Positions 25,173 to 40,166 of a DNA stretch of 64,000 bases are shown here, piece after piece. The notes under the pieces are model-generated. The model saw nothing but the letters and a program-made list of their open reading frames with translations. It searched no databases and had not been told where the DNA came from. The stretch lies in the NCBI RefSeq assembly GCF_020382885.2, contig NC_058499.1, positions 12,943,872 through 13,007,871 of the forward strand, given 5' to 3'. Source of the stretch: Scatophagus argus. Its lineage: Eukaryota; Chordata; Actinopteri; Scatophagidae. The first letter of the stretch is position 1. Every line of letters starts with the position of its first letter. The position numbers and the translations under genes are program-made.

Positions 25173-26014
25173 CACCCACCATCACGCGCTGAAGTCCTTA
25201 TTAATGTTGCATGATGTCATTCCTAGAGTCACATGACTCTCCACTGCCAATAGAAACACTGCTTGTCCAAGGGGGATAAACTAAGTTAAGCCAGGTGCAG
25301 ATATTTCTGATTATCCATACATATATCAGTCATAACTGCACCACTGACACTTAGGCCCACCTTTCTGGACCATATAGATGCGATGTGGTTGTTTGGCCCA
25401 ACTATAGAATGGGTGTCATCTATGCTTAAGTGACAATGTAGTACAGAAATGTGTAATATTGTGGTCATTTGATTGAAATTAGTGTTTGTGAACTGCGAAT
25501 TATCTAAACAAAAGAGTATATTATTGTATAATGATCACATTTCTCACCTACTGAAGAGTCACGAATCAGGGCCACAAAAAAAGGCTACCACCACCACCAC
25601 TTCAGCACAAGACAGCACTAGCCAATGAAATTCTACAACTCCTTTTTCTTACAACAATGAAGTCAATCCGTGGTGATGAGTAGCCAGTTGAACGCCGGGC
25701 TTTGAGCTGTGGAGACTGTGGTTTGTTCGAGCTTGGTATTAGAGTAGCATTTCAGATCCCTCATTGTTACATTTAATTTGTTCCTTTCTGTCTTTATCTC
25801 CTAACCTGCCCTTTTTAAAAAAAAAAACGCCTTTAATTTTTTTGTCACATTTTGTAAATGTCTTTTTTTAATTTGTAAGAGATTTATACACCTAAGTGGT
25901 TGTATGGTATATGTGATTGATTATGTATTTTATAATGTCTTTTCATTTTACAGAGATTGGGTTGATTTATGTCATATGCACTATGTTTTACAGAGACAAA
26001 ATTAATGACAGCCA

Positions 26015-26020
26015 AATAAA
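26015..26020 (+). terminator. cd9: Polyadenylation signal candidate for cd9
   Basis: AATAAA about 840 bases after the cd9 stop codon. A second AATAAA lies near 26122. The intervening 3' UTR has no recognisable feature beyond A/T-rich runs. Confidence 0.45.
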
Positions 26021-26985
26021 CCAAACTGAGTCAATTCTGAGGGTATTATATTCTGGCAATCACTCTGGCACACAGCGCAAGAGTCAGATGAGCTCCAAAT
26101 GGGTAAAATTCATTAATTATATAATAAAGTCACTATTTAACCGATGCATCTTTAGCTGTGTAAGATACAGAGGTCATGTATGGGCGAGAAAGGCGTGGGT
26201 GCCTTGATGAGATTGAAAACAAAGTTCAGTTTCTTTTCCTTGTGTGCAGTGGAAAAAAACACTCAGCTTTCCGCTCCTTTGATATTTGCGACCGTCAAGT
26301 GTGACTCATGTAGAGTTTCATCCAAAACACAAACAAAGCCAAGAACTATCTTTGTCTGAGTTATCCCATCATAATTAATTTACGGAAAATTTGGAGCCAC
26401 TAGGAGCACGCACTGATTACAGTAAACAGTACACATTTATGTATGGTAGTGAGTCTAGCTGATTTATAATGACTCACTAATTCTACAAAAAGAGGTGAGT
26501 AAAGATGTAGTGTTCCGCTGGTAACAGCATGAGGAAGTACACTTTGATTTGGCTGTTGAAAACTGGGTGTTTCCCTCTCAGACAGCCCACCCCTCATAAG
26601 GAGATAACACTGATTAAAAAAAGCAGTGTGTAAATTTGTGAGACGATGTCTCCATGCCATTCTGTGTGCATGCTTTTTATGCAACAGAATGTGCCAAATA
26701 GCCAAAGGAAGTAGGCAGGAAAACTGAGATAAGGTAGAGAAGTGCTGAAAAAACAGGAAGCATGATGAGAACTCATGATGAGTGCGAGAGGCCAACATCA
26801 ACACTTACACTCTCACACTACCACCCTACTTCACCTTAACACACAGTAGATAAACTATTGAGTAACAGCTGCACATTCTGTCCCCTACAGAGATTAACAC
26901 AATGTCAGTCTATGTTTTCTTTTTTACTGTTATTGCCAAATTTAGCCTTGATTTAGGACAGGATGGTACAGAATCACCATTACAT

Positions 26986-26991
26986 TTTATT
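26986..26991 (-). terminator. bbs10: Polyadenylation signal candidate for bbs10
   Basis: AATAAA on the minus strand about 195 bases past the bbs10 stop codon; the nearest such signal downstream of the gene. Confidence 0.5.
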
Positions 26992-27185
26992 GGCCTGTGA
27001 AATACACCACAAATCAGTAATGCCATGAAATAGAATTTACTATCTCAGTGACAGTATAAACATGAATCACAAATATGTTGCAGAGAGGCAAAATAATAAT
27101 AACAAACTGCTGTAGGAATGTGCAAGTATTGAGAGAAAATATGTTTACAGCTTTCATAAACATGTTTTTGGGACGCAATACAATC

Positions 27186-29768
27186 TCAGTCCTCAGCCTC
27201 ATCCTCTGTGCCTTCCCAGGAAATGGTTGCAAGTCTGTGTGACTGTGTGCGTAAGGCAGTGTGTGTGTATAGCACAGTGTCCACCTGGAGAAGATTTGAA
27301 ACACACTGCAGCACAGCCAGAAGCAGTTTGTATTTACAGGAGACAGATTCAAGGCCCAGGTTTAACATAAAAACTTCTGATGACACATCAGCCACTCTAT
27401 AACAATGAATACTTTGTTTAAACTTCTCTAGAGGACATTGACTTTTCCCCTGTCCTTGTATGAGGACTGTGCTGTGTTTTTGATTGGATGCAGAGATAAA
27501 AGGGTGAGAATTGTTTTGAACAAAGCTCAGGAGTCTAGTTTGAGTGTGCAGGAAACACTGGGGACTGTGGGAGTAAATCTGTCTGGGCACACACAGCAGA
27601 GCATTTGCCAAGAGCTGGGAAACAGCAGGGTTACTGATATTCATATCATTGGAAATTGAGTCATGTTGTAGAAGGGCATGGCTTAAGAGAAACTCAAATG
27701 TCCCACCAGCAGGTAAAACGCAACCTGGTTCCAACACAGGCACATTGCGGATCTGATCGCCTGTATATACAGATGTGCTTTTGTTTGAGTGCAAGGTCCT
27801 CTTTGATGCTGTAGCTGCAGTCGTGGGCTCCAATGTTGAAAGTAGCATACGGAGAGCATCTTGTAAAGCACATGCATACTGGTCAGTTTGCCCTTCCCCT
27901 GGGCCACAAATGACCAAACTACAGGGTTTGACCATGACATTTTCATGAAAAGCCACATGGACATATCTGTGAAAGAGAAAAAGAATTCCATTTTGACCTC
28001 TATGAATCAAACCAGTGGAAGAAGACACCAGTCATCAGAGCCCTATAAATTACAGGTATGTGTAATCCACAGGTAATTCTTGGTGACTTTCTATTTGCGC
28101 AGTATGAGTGAGAAATAGAGAAGTGTATTCATACCTGTGAGCTCCCAGCAGTATTGGTCGGCAAAAGGTCAGTGTTGCAACATTGTCTGGTTCAATCATC
28201 CAACAGTCTGAGACAGGTCTGGTACCGCTTAACTGGGCAAAGAGAGACAGCTCATCTTCACTGACACACTCCACAATGCACACGTCTGCTTGCGCAGCTA
28301 ACGCCAGAACAGCAGCAGACTGCTTGACTGAAGACATGACCACAGAGACACCGAGACTCTGCAGGTTTGCAATGACACAGTCTAGTGACCTTTCTGCCCA
28401 GCTGCTAAACTGCACAATGCTTCTATCCTTCTTTAAATTCTCCCCCATCCCTTCCTCTCTACATCCAAGTTCCAATACTTCTCCTGCATTGAGCAATTTT
28501 GGATGCAGGTAGCAAGTGAAAACTACAGCTTTAACTGACTGGTGGTCAGTTTGAGGGCAGGGGGTAGCAAAGTCCCTGTGAATGACCTGCCCCTCAATCA
28601 AACGTGAATAACTTACAGGAAAGCCTGACACAGGTGTATGCAATGCATGAAAGTTGTCATGTACAAACTTAAGTGATAAGGAAGGTTGCTCATTCTTGAA
28701 TTTCCAGTGAGTGAGCAGATCACAGGTAAGGTCGCTAATAAAGTCACAGTGAGTGCGACCCAGACGTGAATGAAAGAAAGATGCCAACAGTTTTTGAACA
28801 CAGTGAGCTGGAAATTGTGTTTTTGCAGTGAAATCTTCCCACGAAAGACAGCATCCATATGGGACCACTCCCACAGCAATGAGATCATCCAGCTCCTCCA
28901 ACGCAAATGTCAGCAATTTGTCAGCCAAGTGCCTGGCAGCGGCAGCCTCTGCTGCTTCCCTGGAGTTATAGGTGCGAGACACATGGGGCTCCTTGCAGGC
29001 TATTGTATGAATCATCCGTAGTAATGACGCCACCAGTAGGATAAAGGTCTTGGATCCATCACCTGTTACAGTGCTGTGTTTCGAGACACACTCCACAACC
29101 ATTCTGAGATGAAAAAAACACAAATATATCAAGAGAAAATGTCACTTGACAAAGTGTATCATAGTGAAAGAGTGGACGTCTCTCTGTTACCTGGCCAGCG
29201 GATGCTCAAGGTGGAGTGCTGAGAGAATGCGCATCCCACTACGGCTCAACATCACCTGTCCTGTGTCTCGGGTAAACAGCACCTGTCCTCCTTCTGGGCC
29301 GAAACAGCGGAGGACGACTGACTCCAACACACATACAGTCTGCAGAACATTTTCCAGGTGAAGATGCTCCACCGGCGGCATCCCCATACTCTTGCAGGCA
29401 CACAGGCTGATGTTTAAAAAAGAACAGAGATGGTTCCAACCATCAATTGTAACTAATAAATAATTTTATAAACAAGCAACAGAGCCAGGATTTTTAACCT
29501 AAATGACTCGCTCTTTTGATTTAGCAGCACAAGCAGTGTCTAAATATCGGGTTTGGGTCATTGCGAAAAGAAACAGAAGGAAACCTAATAGAGGCATTCA
29601 CATTTTACTGGCTAAAAATTATAAAATTTATTACACATAGTTGATGTCAATTTAGGATCTTTCAAGAAATTTCAGGAGCTTTAAATCTTATTGAACTGCT
29701 TCATGTTAAGAAAGCCTGAAATTCAACAAGTTAAATAAATGACAACAGTTTCTACAGTGACATCTTTT

Positions 29769-29816
<48 letters not shown>

Positions 29817-30496
29817 CGTCTACTTTAAAGGACCTACAAAGTGGTTTATCAGCTTTATCATAACGTATTATTTAGTATCATGTATAAATAGCAGGAAAAC
29901 CTTACGTACACTATACAGTTTATTACATGCAATGTGTGCTAGTCGGATGTAATCATGCAATGTAAGCAGAGTATGCAAGTTTCAAATTCACAAACTGGGA
30001 GCTTAAGGGTCTTGGTCTCAGTATAGACATTACACTTATCTGTAACCTGCTGTATGCAGACTTCAGTTCCTGTGGCTGCACTGTACCAATGTCTGTCAAC
30101 CATGAATACATCTCCAGAGAAACACATAACATATTACAGTAACTTACTGCAAAATATAAGTTAATACTCAGCGGTAATTTCTCACTGTTTTTGTCATTTT
30201 GTCCTGTCCTGTCTTGTGTATTTCTCCTGTCATGGTCGTCTTTTCACTGTTTTCATAAATGAGCGCGTCGTTGGCGTTAGTAGTTTACCTAACTACAGCA
30301 TTATGTTAGCTCTTCAGCTCCAGTCACATAGCTGAATAACGTTAGCATCTGCTAGCTAGCTAGGTAGCTGAACCAACGCAGCAACTCGCCAACAGCTGTA
30401 GTGTGTTTATTTTCTCAAACGACTCAAAAGCATCATTATCATTGTCTAGCTGCAAGTCACACAAAACCGATCTTTTCCTATCCAAGGACTCACCAT
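27186..30496 (-). CDS. bbs10: Bardet-Biedl syndrome 10 protein, chaperonin-like
   Basis: Group II chaperonin-like protein that helps assemble the BBSome at the ciliary base. Exons: 30494-30496 (ATG only, then donor GTGAGT), 29191-29390, 28135-29103, 27186-27966; total 650 residues against 723 in human. Recognised pieces: VVLRCFGPEGGQVLFTRDTG, LHLEHPLARMVVECVS, the chaperonin-type TGDGSKTFILL, GLPVSYSRLIEGQVIHRDF, VVMSSVKQ, and near the end AGCVLPAGGTFEFLLSHALL and GLESVSCKYKLLLAVLQC. The last intron (27967-28134) is not in the two-exon human gene; unspliced reading hits a stop. If exon 1 is not used, an in-frame ATG at 29385-29387 serves. The divergent neighbour is syt1. Confidence 0.92.
29771..29817. 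repeat. (TA)n microsatellite in bbs10 intron 1
   Basis: About 22 TA units with one GTA interruption, within the first bbs10 intron. The rest of that intron (29391-30493) is A/T-rich with no exon seen. Confidence 0.95.
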
Positions 30497-32188
30497 CAAT
30501 CCAACAGGAACGCTTTCCGTGTAACCTAGGAACAGGACTTCTTCTGTGGTTTGTTAGATGAAAGGTAGGTCAGACATGACTATTGCCACCTAGCGTGTGG
30601 AAATAAGAGTTGTTTTTCCATATCAAAAAACAATGATACTGTCATACACTGTTTAGGTACAAGTACTGTAACTGTGCAGGAATATGTCAAAGTTTTACAT
30701 AGTGCATATAGAATATTTCTGTTTATTATAGTGTGAAAATCAGCTTACTGCAGGAGGGAATATTATGTGATTGGATATGCGAGTTCAGAACATGTCCTTT
30801 CATAATCGCCCTCCTCTTTACAAGGCTAATAATGGTGGTGCTAGATGTACACAAATACATAAACTGCCGCACGATAGACCATTTTCACAGAATTTGTAGT
30901 AAAAGCACAGGTGTAAAAAATAAAATGAATTGCAGCAGAATTCCATTTAGCTGAGTCTGTTTCAGGGTTATTGTGCTACTGAAGTCATTGTTAATGTTAT
31001 CAGTAGCATGTCTGCTTTTCCTATTATGACAAGTCACGATGTATGCCTATATACTGTATGCACAATGTGCTATACGATGTTTTACTACAATGAAAATCTG
31101 TGTCTTTTTAGTAAATTCCCTAATCTACCGCACATCTTGTTTACAGATAGTTAAGATCATCAGTTGAATTCAGAGATAATAACCATGAGCCCATCTCTGT
31201 GTGTGTCTCTTGCTGTGATAATGTGATATATATATGCATATATATATATATATATATTGTCCTCAGATCACACATGTAAAAGACATGTTTGTCTTGATTA
31301 GACTTCTTCAATAAATAAACAAAGCTTAATTTCTACACATAAAATGCCAAAGCCAAAAAGAAGGATTTCTGTCATGTCAAGATTGCAAGATTGACTGACT
31401 GTGTCACAAAAGTAATCACAACTGATCTACAATATTTGCCATGAACAAAACAAATACATATTCATATGTTATGGAGAAAGGTTATGTCGAACTCCCTCTT
31501 GGCCCACACCTTCTCTCTACTCCCCTCTGTCTCATCCCTCCTTCTGTACAGTATCTCTGTACGTCTCTTGTACCTCAAGGTGAACGGGGCGGGGCCGGAA
31601 CTTGATCTCTGTGTTGCTGCAGAAACCGCAACCTAAGTTTCTAAATCAGGAAAGATCATCTATACATAGATGATATGAGACAGTTCTGCAGCCACTGCCA
31701 GATGTACAGATGCGCATACACCAACAGAGCTGTCCACTCTAAATGTAAATGTCCTCTATTGCTGAACTCTCACTATGCTAACGAGCCTTTAAAAAGCCAT
31801 GTCACTACACTAATGAATATGCATCAGTGGCCAAGCGCTGGTGACCTGTCGGGATGGGACAGAGGTCACAAGAGGTGGGGCATCAGTTCTCCCATGAGAC
31901 CTGAATGGACAGAAAAGAACCACATAGCGCACACACACACGCACACGCACACACAGAGGGAAGCAACACAAGATGACCGGGCTGCAATGCAACCAATCCC
32001 ATCCCCAACCTCATGTTTCCCTACCCTCCCTGTCTCTTTCACTCTCTTATGATCCAGCTTTCACACACCTGCACTCTTCTTCTTGGTGTTTAAGAACTGG
32101 TGAGACACAAAAACTCTTACCTCACTGTTTTCCTCCACCTCTCCTGTCCTCTCTTTTCTTTTGTCTTCCTCTTCTGCCTCTCTGTTAG
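30497..32188. other. Intergenic region between divergent bbs10 and syt1
   Basis: Holds the presumed bbs10 5' UTR and promoter just right of 30496, a (TA)n tract around 31226-31258, a GC box (GGGGCGGGGCC) near 31587-31598 that could belong to a syt1 promoter, and (CA)n around 31931-31956. No gene supported; the open frame at 31675-32052 lacks recognisable content. Confidence 0.55.
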
Positions 32189-32234
32189 GACTACCTGTGA
32201 GTCTGAACATCGCTGCTGGGACGACTGCATACAG
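32189..32234 (+). other. syt1: Probable non-coding 5' UTR exon of syt1
   Basis: A 46-base segment with a long, strong pyrimidine tract ending TTAG on its left and ACAG/GTATGT on its right. No open frame joins it usefully to the coding exons. SYT1 genes in vertebrates have several non-coding 5' exons, so this fits as one of them. Confidence 0.5.
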
Positions 32235-33513
32235 GTATGTTTCTGGTTTATTTCTCTCTCGACTGTGTTAAGAGAATGATAACTAATAACCAATGGAGGC
32301 ATTAAAGAGAAATATATTAATCAGATCTGTGCAGGTCATTCTGTTGTTTACTGGATACAGACTGCGGTACAACATCACAGTCATCATGGGTAATTTATTA
32401 GTTTGGAAGCACTGTTTCAACAATTTTGATTCACTTTTACTTAAATATTTGGATGAAGATTGAGAAAACATCAGATGTCAAGCCAAAAACGAGGCTGTTT
32501 TTTGTCTTCAGCTTGTCATTTTTGAGATAAGGAGCTTTGATCTTGCAGTGACTTTATTTCATATAATGTAATGAATCTGCCACCTTGTTGATTCAGGTAC
32601 AAAAGGAATTTTTACTGTATTAAAAACTGAAGAGAGGGGACTGTATGGTACAAATACACAGTCCCTCATCATCACCTCTGCAGCAAAAAAGAGACAAATG
32701 ACAGTTTACACAGTTACGCATTTAGTACCACATTCACAAAGGCATATCAGAATCAGAAAAGTTGTTTCACAAGCAGTATAAACCACGACACGATCGGTAT
32801 CAAAGACCCATAACATATGGGACAGACTGTTGTTATCAATGCTGGTTCCTTTGGACGTACCTTGAATCATCGGCTGAATCAGCCCCAGACACTCAGTACC
32901 TATGATGTCTGCAGTATAGACCAGAACATATTAAACCATTTTTGCACTTGGGAGTCAAGTCCGGGCAGCAAGACTTTTCTCTCCGATCTGTTGTTCACCA
33001 GCACTGAGCACGACCTTGACACATGATTCTCACCTCTGGTAGCTCATTGTGGGACAGCAGCAATCCACGCGCAATGCTTCAACTTCTCTTCTCCCCATCC
33101 TCTCCTTCAGCCCTCTCCCCCCCTCCATGTCAGCAGGTTTGGCAGAGACAGCGGCTTGCATATCCTGTGTTCAAGTGTTAGTGCCAGACCAGCAGAAACA
33201 GGAGAGGTCATTTGACACTGATGTTCATACAGTGTCTATAAGCAGATTATTGCTTCAAATACATCTGATCAATAGGATTTATGGGAACTTCTCTGGTGTG
33301 TGTATGTTTGTGTGTGTGCGTGCGTTTTAGAGGTTTGTTTGGATGGTTCCTCAAATTTAACTTTTGCACGTTCCAAGGGTATTTACAGATGTGCCAATTT
33401 CTTCTTTGCTTAAGTTTAAAGTTCCATATATTGCACAAGTTGTGATTTTGTTATGGCTGAACCATCTTTTTCTGTGCCAGTTTAATTCTGGATGTGGTGT
33501 CACTCCTCAGATA

Positions 33514-37152
<3,639 letters not shown>

Positions 37153-37542
37153 AACTATGACCTCATTGAGCTATGAAACATTTCAGCATTTACCTCAATT
37201 ACTCTCAATTCATGCTCCAACCTCTCCCGTAATTCCCCTTAAAGAAACCTTTTAAGCTACTTAACTAAGTAAATCTACCCAATAATATCCCGTTTTACCC
37301 ATAACACTATCCAAGTCACTCTTAGGGACTTTAAGCCTTCCTCCTTCAGAAATTCCCTCCACCTGCTTCTGCCTACACTGCTGCAAAGGGTTTTAATTGA
37401 AGATGTATCACTATGTACAGTGCGATTAAACCAGATTTTTTAAACCTTTGTATGTTTTTCTCCTGTTCTGTGCTCTTCAGCAACAAGCACACTGACATAA
37501 AAATTATTAACCTGCAGAGGGAGACAATCCAAAGGATAAAGA

Positions 37543-37548
37543 AATAAA
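37543..37548 (+). terminator. syt1: Polyadenylation signal candidate for syt1
   Basis: AATAAA 391 bases past the stop codon; another AATAAA lies at 37898-37903. The stretch 37153-38390 is otherwise A/T-rich 3' UTR and intergenic DNA with no gene seen. Confidence 0.4.
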
Positions 37549-38394
37549 ATCCTCATATGGCTTATGTATGTACTTTATGTTTATAAAATTCAGTTTTCTT
37601 CTGCTGCCTAAATAATTGATCGCTATCAGTTCCTCAGCTTGTAACTTATGTTTTTTAAATATCCATTTTATCCCATTGCAAGATCTAACAAACAAAATGA
37701 TATTTATGAAAGCTCAGGACTGATTATGTTGTTAGAGCACAGCCTAGAATGAAGGAAACACCAAGATAAATGTCTTGGCATCAGAATTTAGAAACAGGGC
37801 CCTGAAATTAAAGAAATTAAATGAAATTCAGACATCACTGATCTTATTATTCAAACCTTTGCTCCTACTGTGACGTGCCAAAATGTCTTCTGTGAAAAAT
37901 AAAAGAATTATGTTCTTCGTTTTCAGTTATAAATCCATTTTATGTCAAATATGATACTTCATCTCTAAGTTAATTTTATCTTTGATGAGAAATAAGCATT
38001 AAAGCCTCACCCACGCTGTCTCATTTAATGGATGTATATAAAGTATGTGTGGGCCCACTTGTTAACACTTTCATCTGCTTTTCTAATGAATAACAGATGT
38101 AGAGCCTTGCAGTTTCTTGTAGATGGCAACATCATATAAATGAAAACAATATTAAATTCATAGTGTGTCCTCACCCATATGTTCCACCTCTATGGAATGC
38201 ATTACCAGTTCAGAGATGATTAATCTCTGAAAAATCTTCACTTGTGTAACTGCTACAGATTTTGATCATCAAACTCAATCTGTTGAAACCGTTCAGAGGT
38301 TTCTGTCTGGAGTTAAATTCTGCTCTCTCAGTTTGACTTGTCAAAAAAAACGTCTCCATCCAGCTCTTTTAATACCTACAAACTTAAGAACTTA

Positions 38395-38673
38395 AGCGGT
38401 GAAGACGTCCGTGAAGCAGCCACAGACCTGCAGGCTCACCCGCAGGCTGACAATGTTGGACGGGCAGAGAGCAGTGCAGGCTAACCTGCCCACACAGGTG
38501 TAAGCTACTCGTCATCCGCTCGCGGGGGGACGGAGGGGCTGTCGCCACCAGGTACGTTTTACATGTACGACCGCGCATCGTCCCGGTGCTGCCACACATC
38601 CTAAACCCTTTCCTCCCGGGACCATTGAGATGCACCGTTAACGTTTCAGCGAGACTTCCTTTCGGGCTCTGAG
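38395..38673 (+). promoter_or_regulatory. otogl: CpG-rich promoter and 5' UTR region of otogl
   Basis: CpG density rises sharply here (CCGCTCGCGGGGGGACGGAG, CGACCGCGCATCGTCCCGG) and falls again after the start codon at 38674. The minus-strand open frame across it is a by-product of composition. Confidence 0.5.
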
Positions 38674-40166
38674 ATGAACTTAAAGTGGACAGTGAAACGA
38701 TTTCTTCTTATGTCGTTTTCAGTCTCCCACTTGCTGTTACTTGAGGGTGAGTCTGTGTTTTTCCAAAATTTTAAAATAGTCTTGGGTGTAAAGTTTGTTA
38801 CACACATATTAACATGAACTAGTAGTGAAGATTCTTTATATTATTAGAAGGAATTGTTACGTATATTAAGTAACATATTCTTTAATTTGTAGTAACCTAA
38901 TCTCTGCTTATCTACAGTATCTGTCATAGATAATTTGCTTTTATAAATACTGTAAAACATACATTTTATTTGTCTCACTGCATATTGTTGTGTCATAACA
39001 TTGCATCTAATTAAATCATCACTTGACTCTGATGTGAACATGTTTCTGACTGGACACCTCTGGCTCTCGCTTTGGCTTCATCATAAAGATCATTTTAGAA
39101 TAGATCAATAGCTGATAAATATTTTGACTGATCTTAACTTTAAAACTTGGTGTTTAGGAGCTCAGAGCCGACTTTCAGGGACAGAAGGAAGACTGCAGAG
39201 GTAAGTCAAAGGAAGAAGTTAAATAAATGATTCTCTGTCATTAATAGTGTGGCCAAAATATAATATATTATAAATATATAATATAAATATATTATAATAT
39301 AATAATATAATATGTACAAAAAAACTGTCCCTATGATTTTTCAGTGATTGTCACACAGTTTTATAAGGTAAAACTAATGACTGCATTTGCACTTTCTGTT
39401 TCTGTCACTAGAGTGTGTGACAGAGACACTGTATGAGTATGTGTGTGTGAGTGTGTGCGTGTGTGTGTGTGTGTGTGTGTGAGGGTTCAGCAAAGAGTAG
39501 TTTGGAGGCTGAATTCAAAGGGTGTAAAGTGCACTTAAGTCTCCCCTCTGACTGTTTCTTCCCACTAATGTGCATGTTTGTGTGTGTGCAGAAGGGCTAA
39601 TGCACTTCGGAGGAAACGGGATCTCCTCGGGGAGGAGGTTGGTACACTACACCTAAGAGAACCAGAGGAGGTCAGGGCACCCACATGCGCACAACACGCT
39701 AAACTGCACAAAGCTGTCTTTGTAAAGAATGAGACACACTCACTGACACTTACACTTTCTCCCACTCAATCTGAAGCATCTTTTAACTTATAGCAGCAGG
39801 TAAGCCAGTGGCACAGCACTGTGTCACGGATGCTGTAAAAGCTCGAGAATTACTGAAAGAACTACTCTTAAGTGTTTATTGTGTATTGTTTTCCAAGACA
39901 TACAGACCACTGCTCTCGGAGGGCACTCTGTCACGCAGCATTTTACACAACTACACAGCCAGAGATGCCTCTTCTGGTAAATATGCTATGCGACCCTAAA
40001 AGGATTTATAGAAGCTTAAAACTATCATAGATACTGGGATAAGTGAACTTCAGTCTGTTCATGTCTTTCCCAGAATATTGCGGCTGCCTCAACGGTGGCT
40101 GGTGTCAGGAGGGGGGTGTGTGTGACTGTGCACAGTTCCAGGCACTGGGAGACCGCTGCCAGATCA
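38674..40166 (+). CDS. otogl: otogl exons 1-5: signal peptide, basic segment, EGF-like module
   Basis: Exons: 38674-38746, 39158-39200, 39592-39670, 39898-39976, 40074-40166. Exon 1 encodes a leader ([16 protein letters not shown]). Exon 3 reads [15 protein letters not shown], with RRKR as a possible furin site. Exon 5 is a small EGF-like module, [17 protein letters not shown]. Phases agree, but exons 2-4 have low complexity and modest splice sites (exon 3 donor GTCAGG). A GT microsatellite lies at 39440-39481 before exon 3. Confidence 0.65.

Larger units (their letters stand above)
25173..27185. other. cd9 3' UTR and convergent intergenic DNA
   Basis: Between the cd9 stop and the bbs10 stop, with the two genes converging. 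Holds the cd9 poly(A) signals on the plus strand and a bbs10 poly(A) signal on the minus strand. The open frame at 26400-26804 on the minus strand has no motif or coding bias I can support. Confidence 0.6.

Noticed and set aside
26400..26804. A 134-codon minus-strand open frame between cd9 and bbs10
   Set aside because: No recognised motif, low-complexity codon use and no splice partners; within the convergent 3' region.
33364..33510. Extension of the first syt1 coding exon upstream as one 162-codon frame
   Set aside because: A splice acceptor (CTCCTCAG) ends at 33510, and protein resemblance to SYT1 begins only after the ATG at 33514.
39788..39793. A six-base micro-exon CAGCAG in otogl
   Set aside because: Phase would allow it, but it rests on two trinucleotides in a repeated CAG context and is not needed for the frame.
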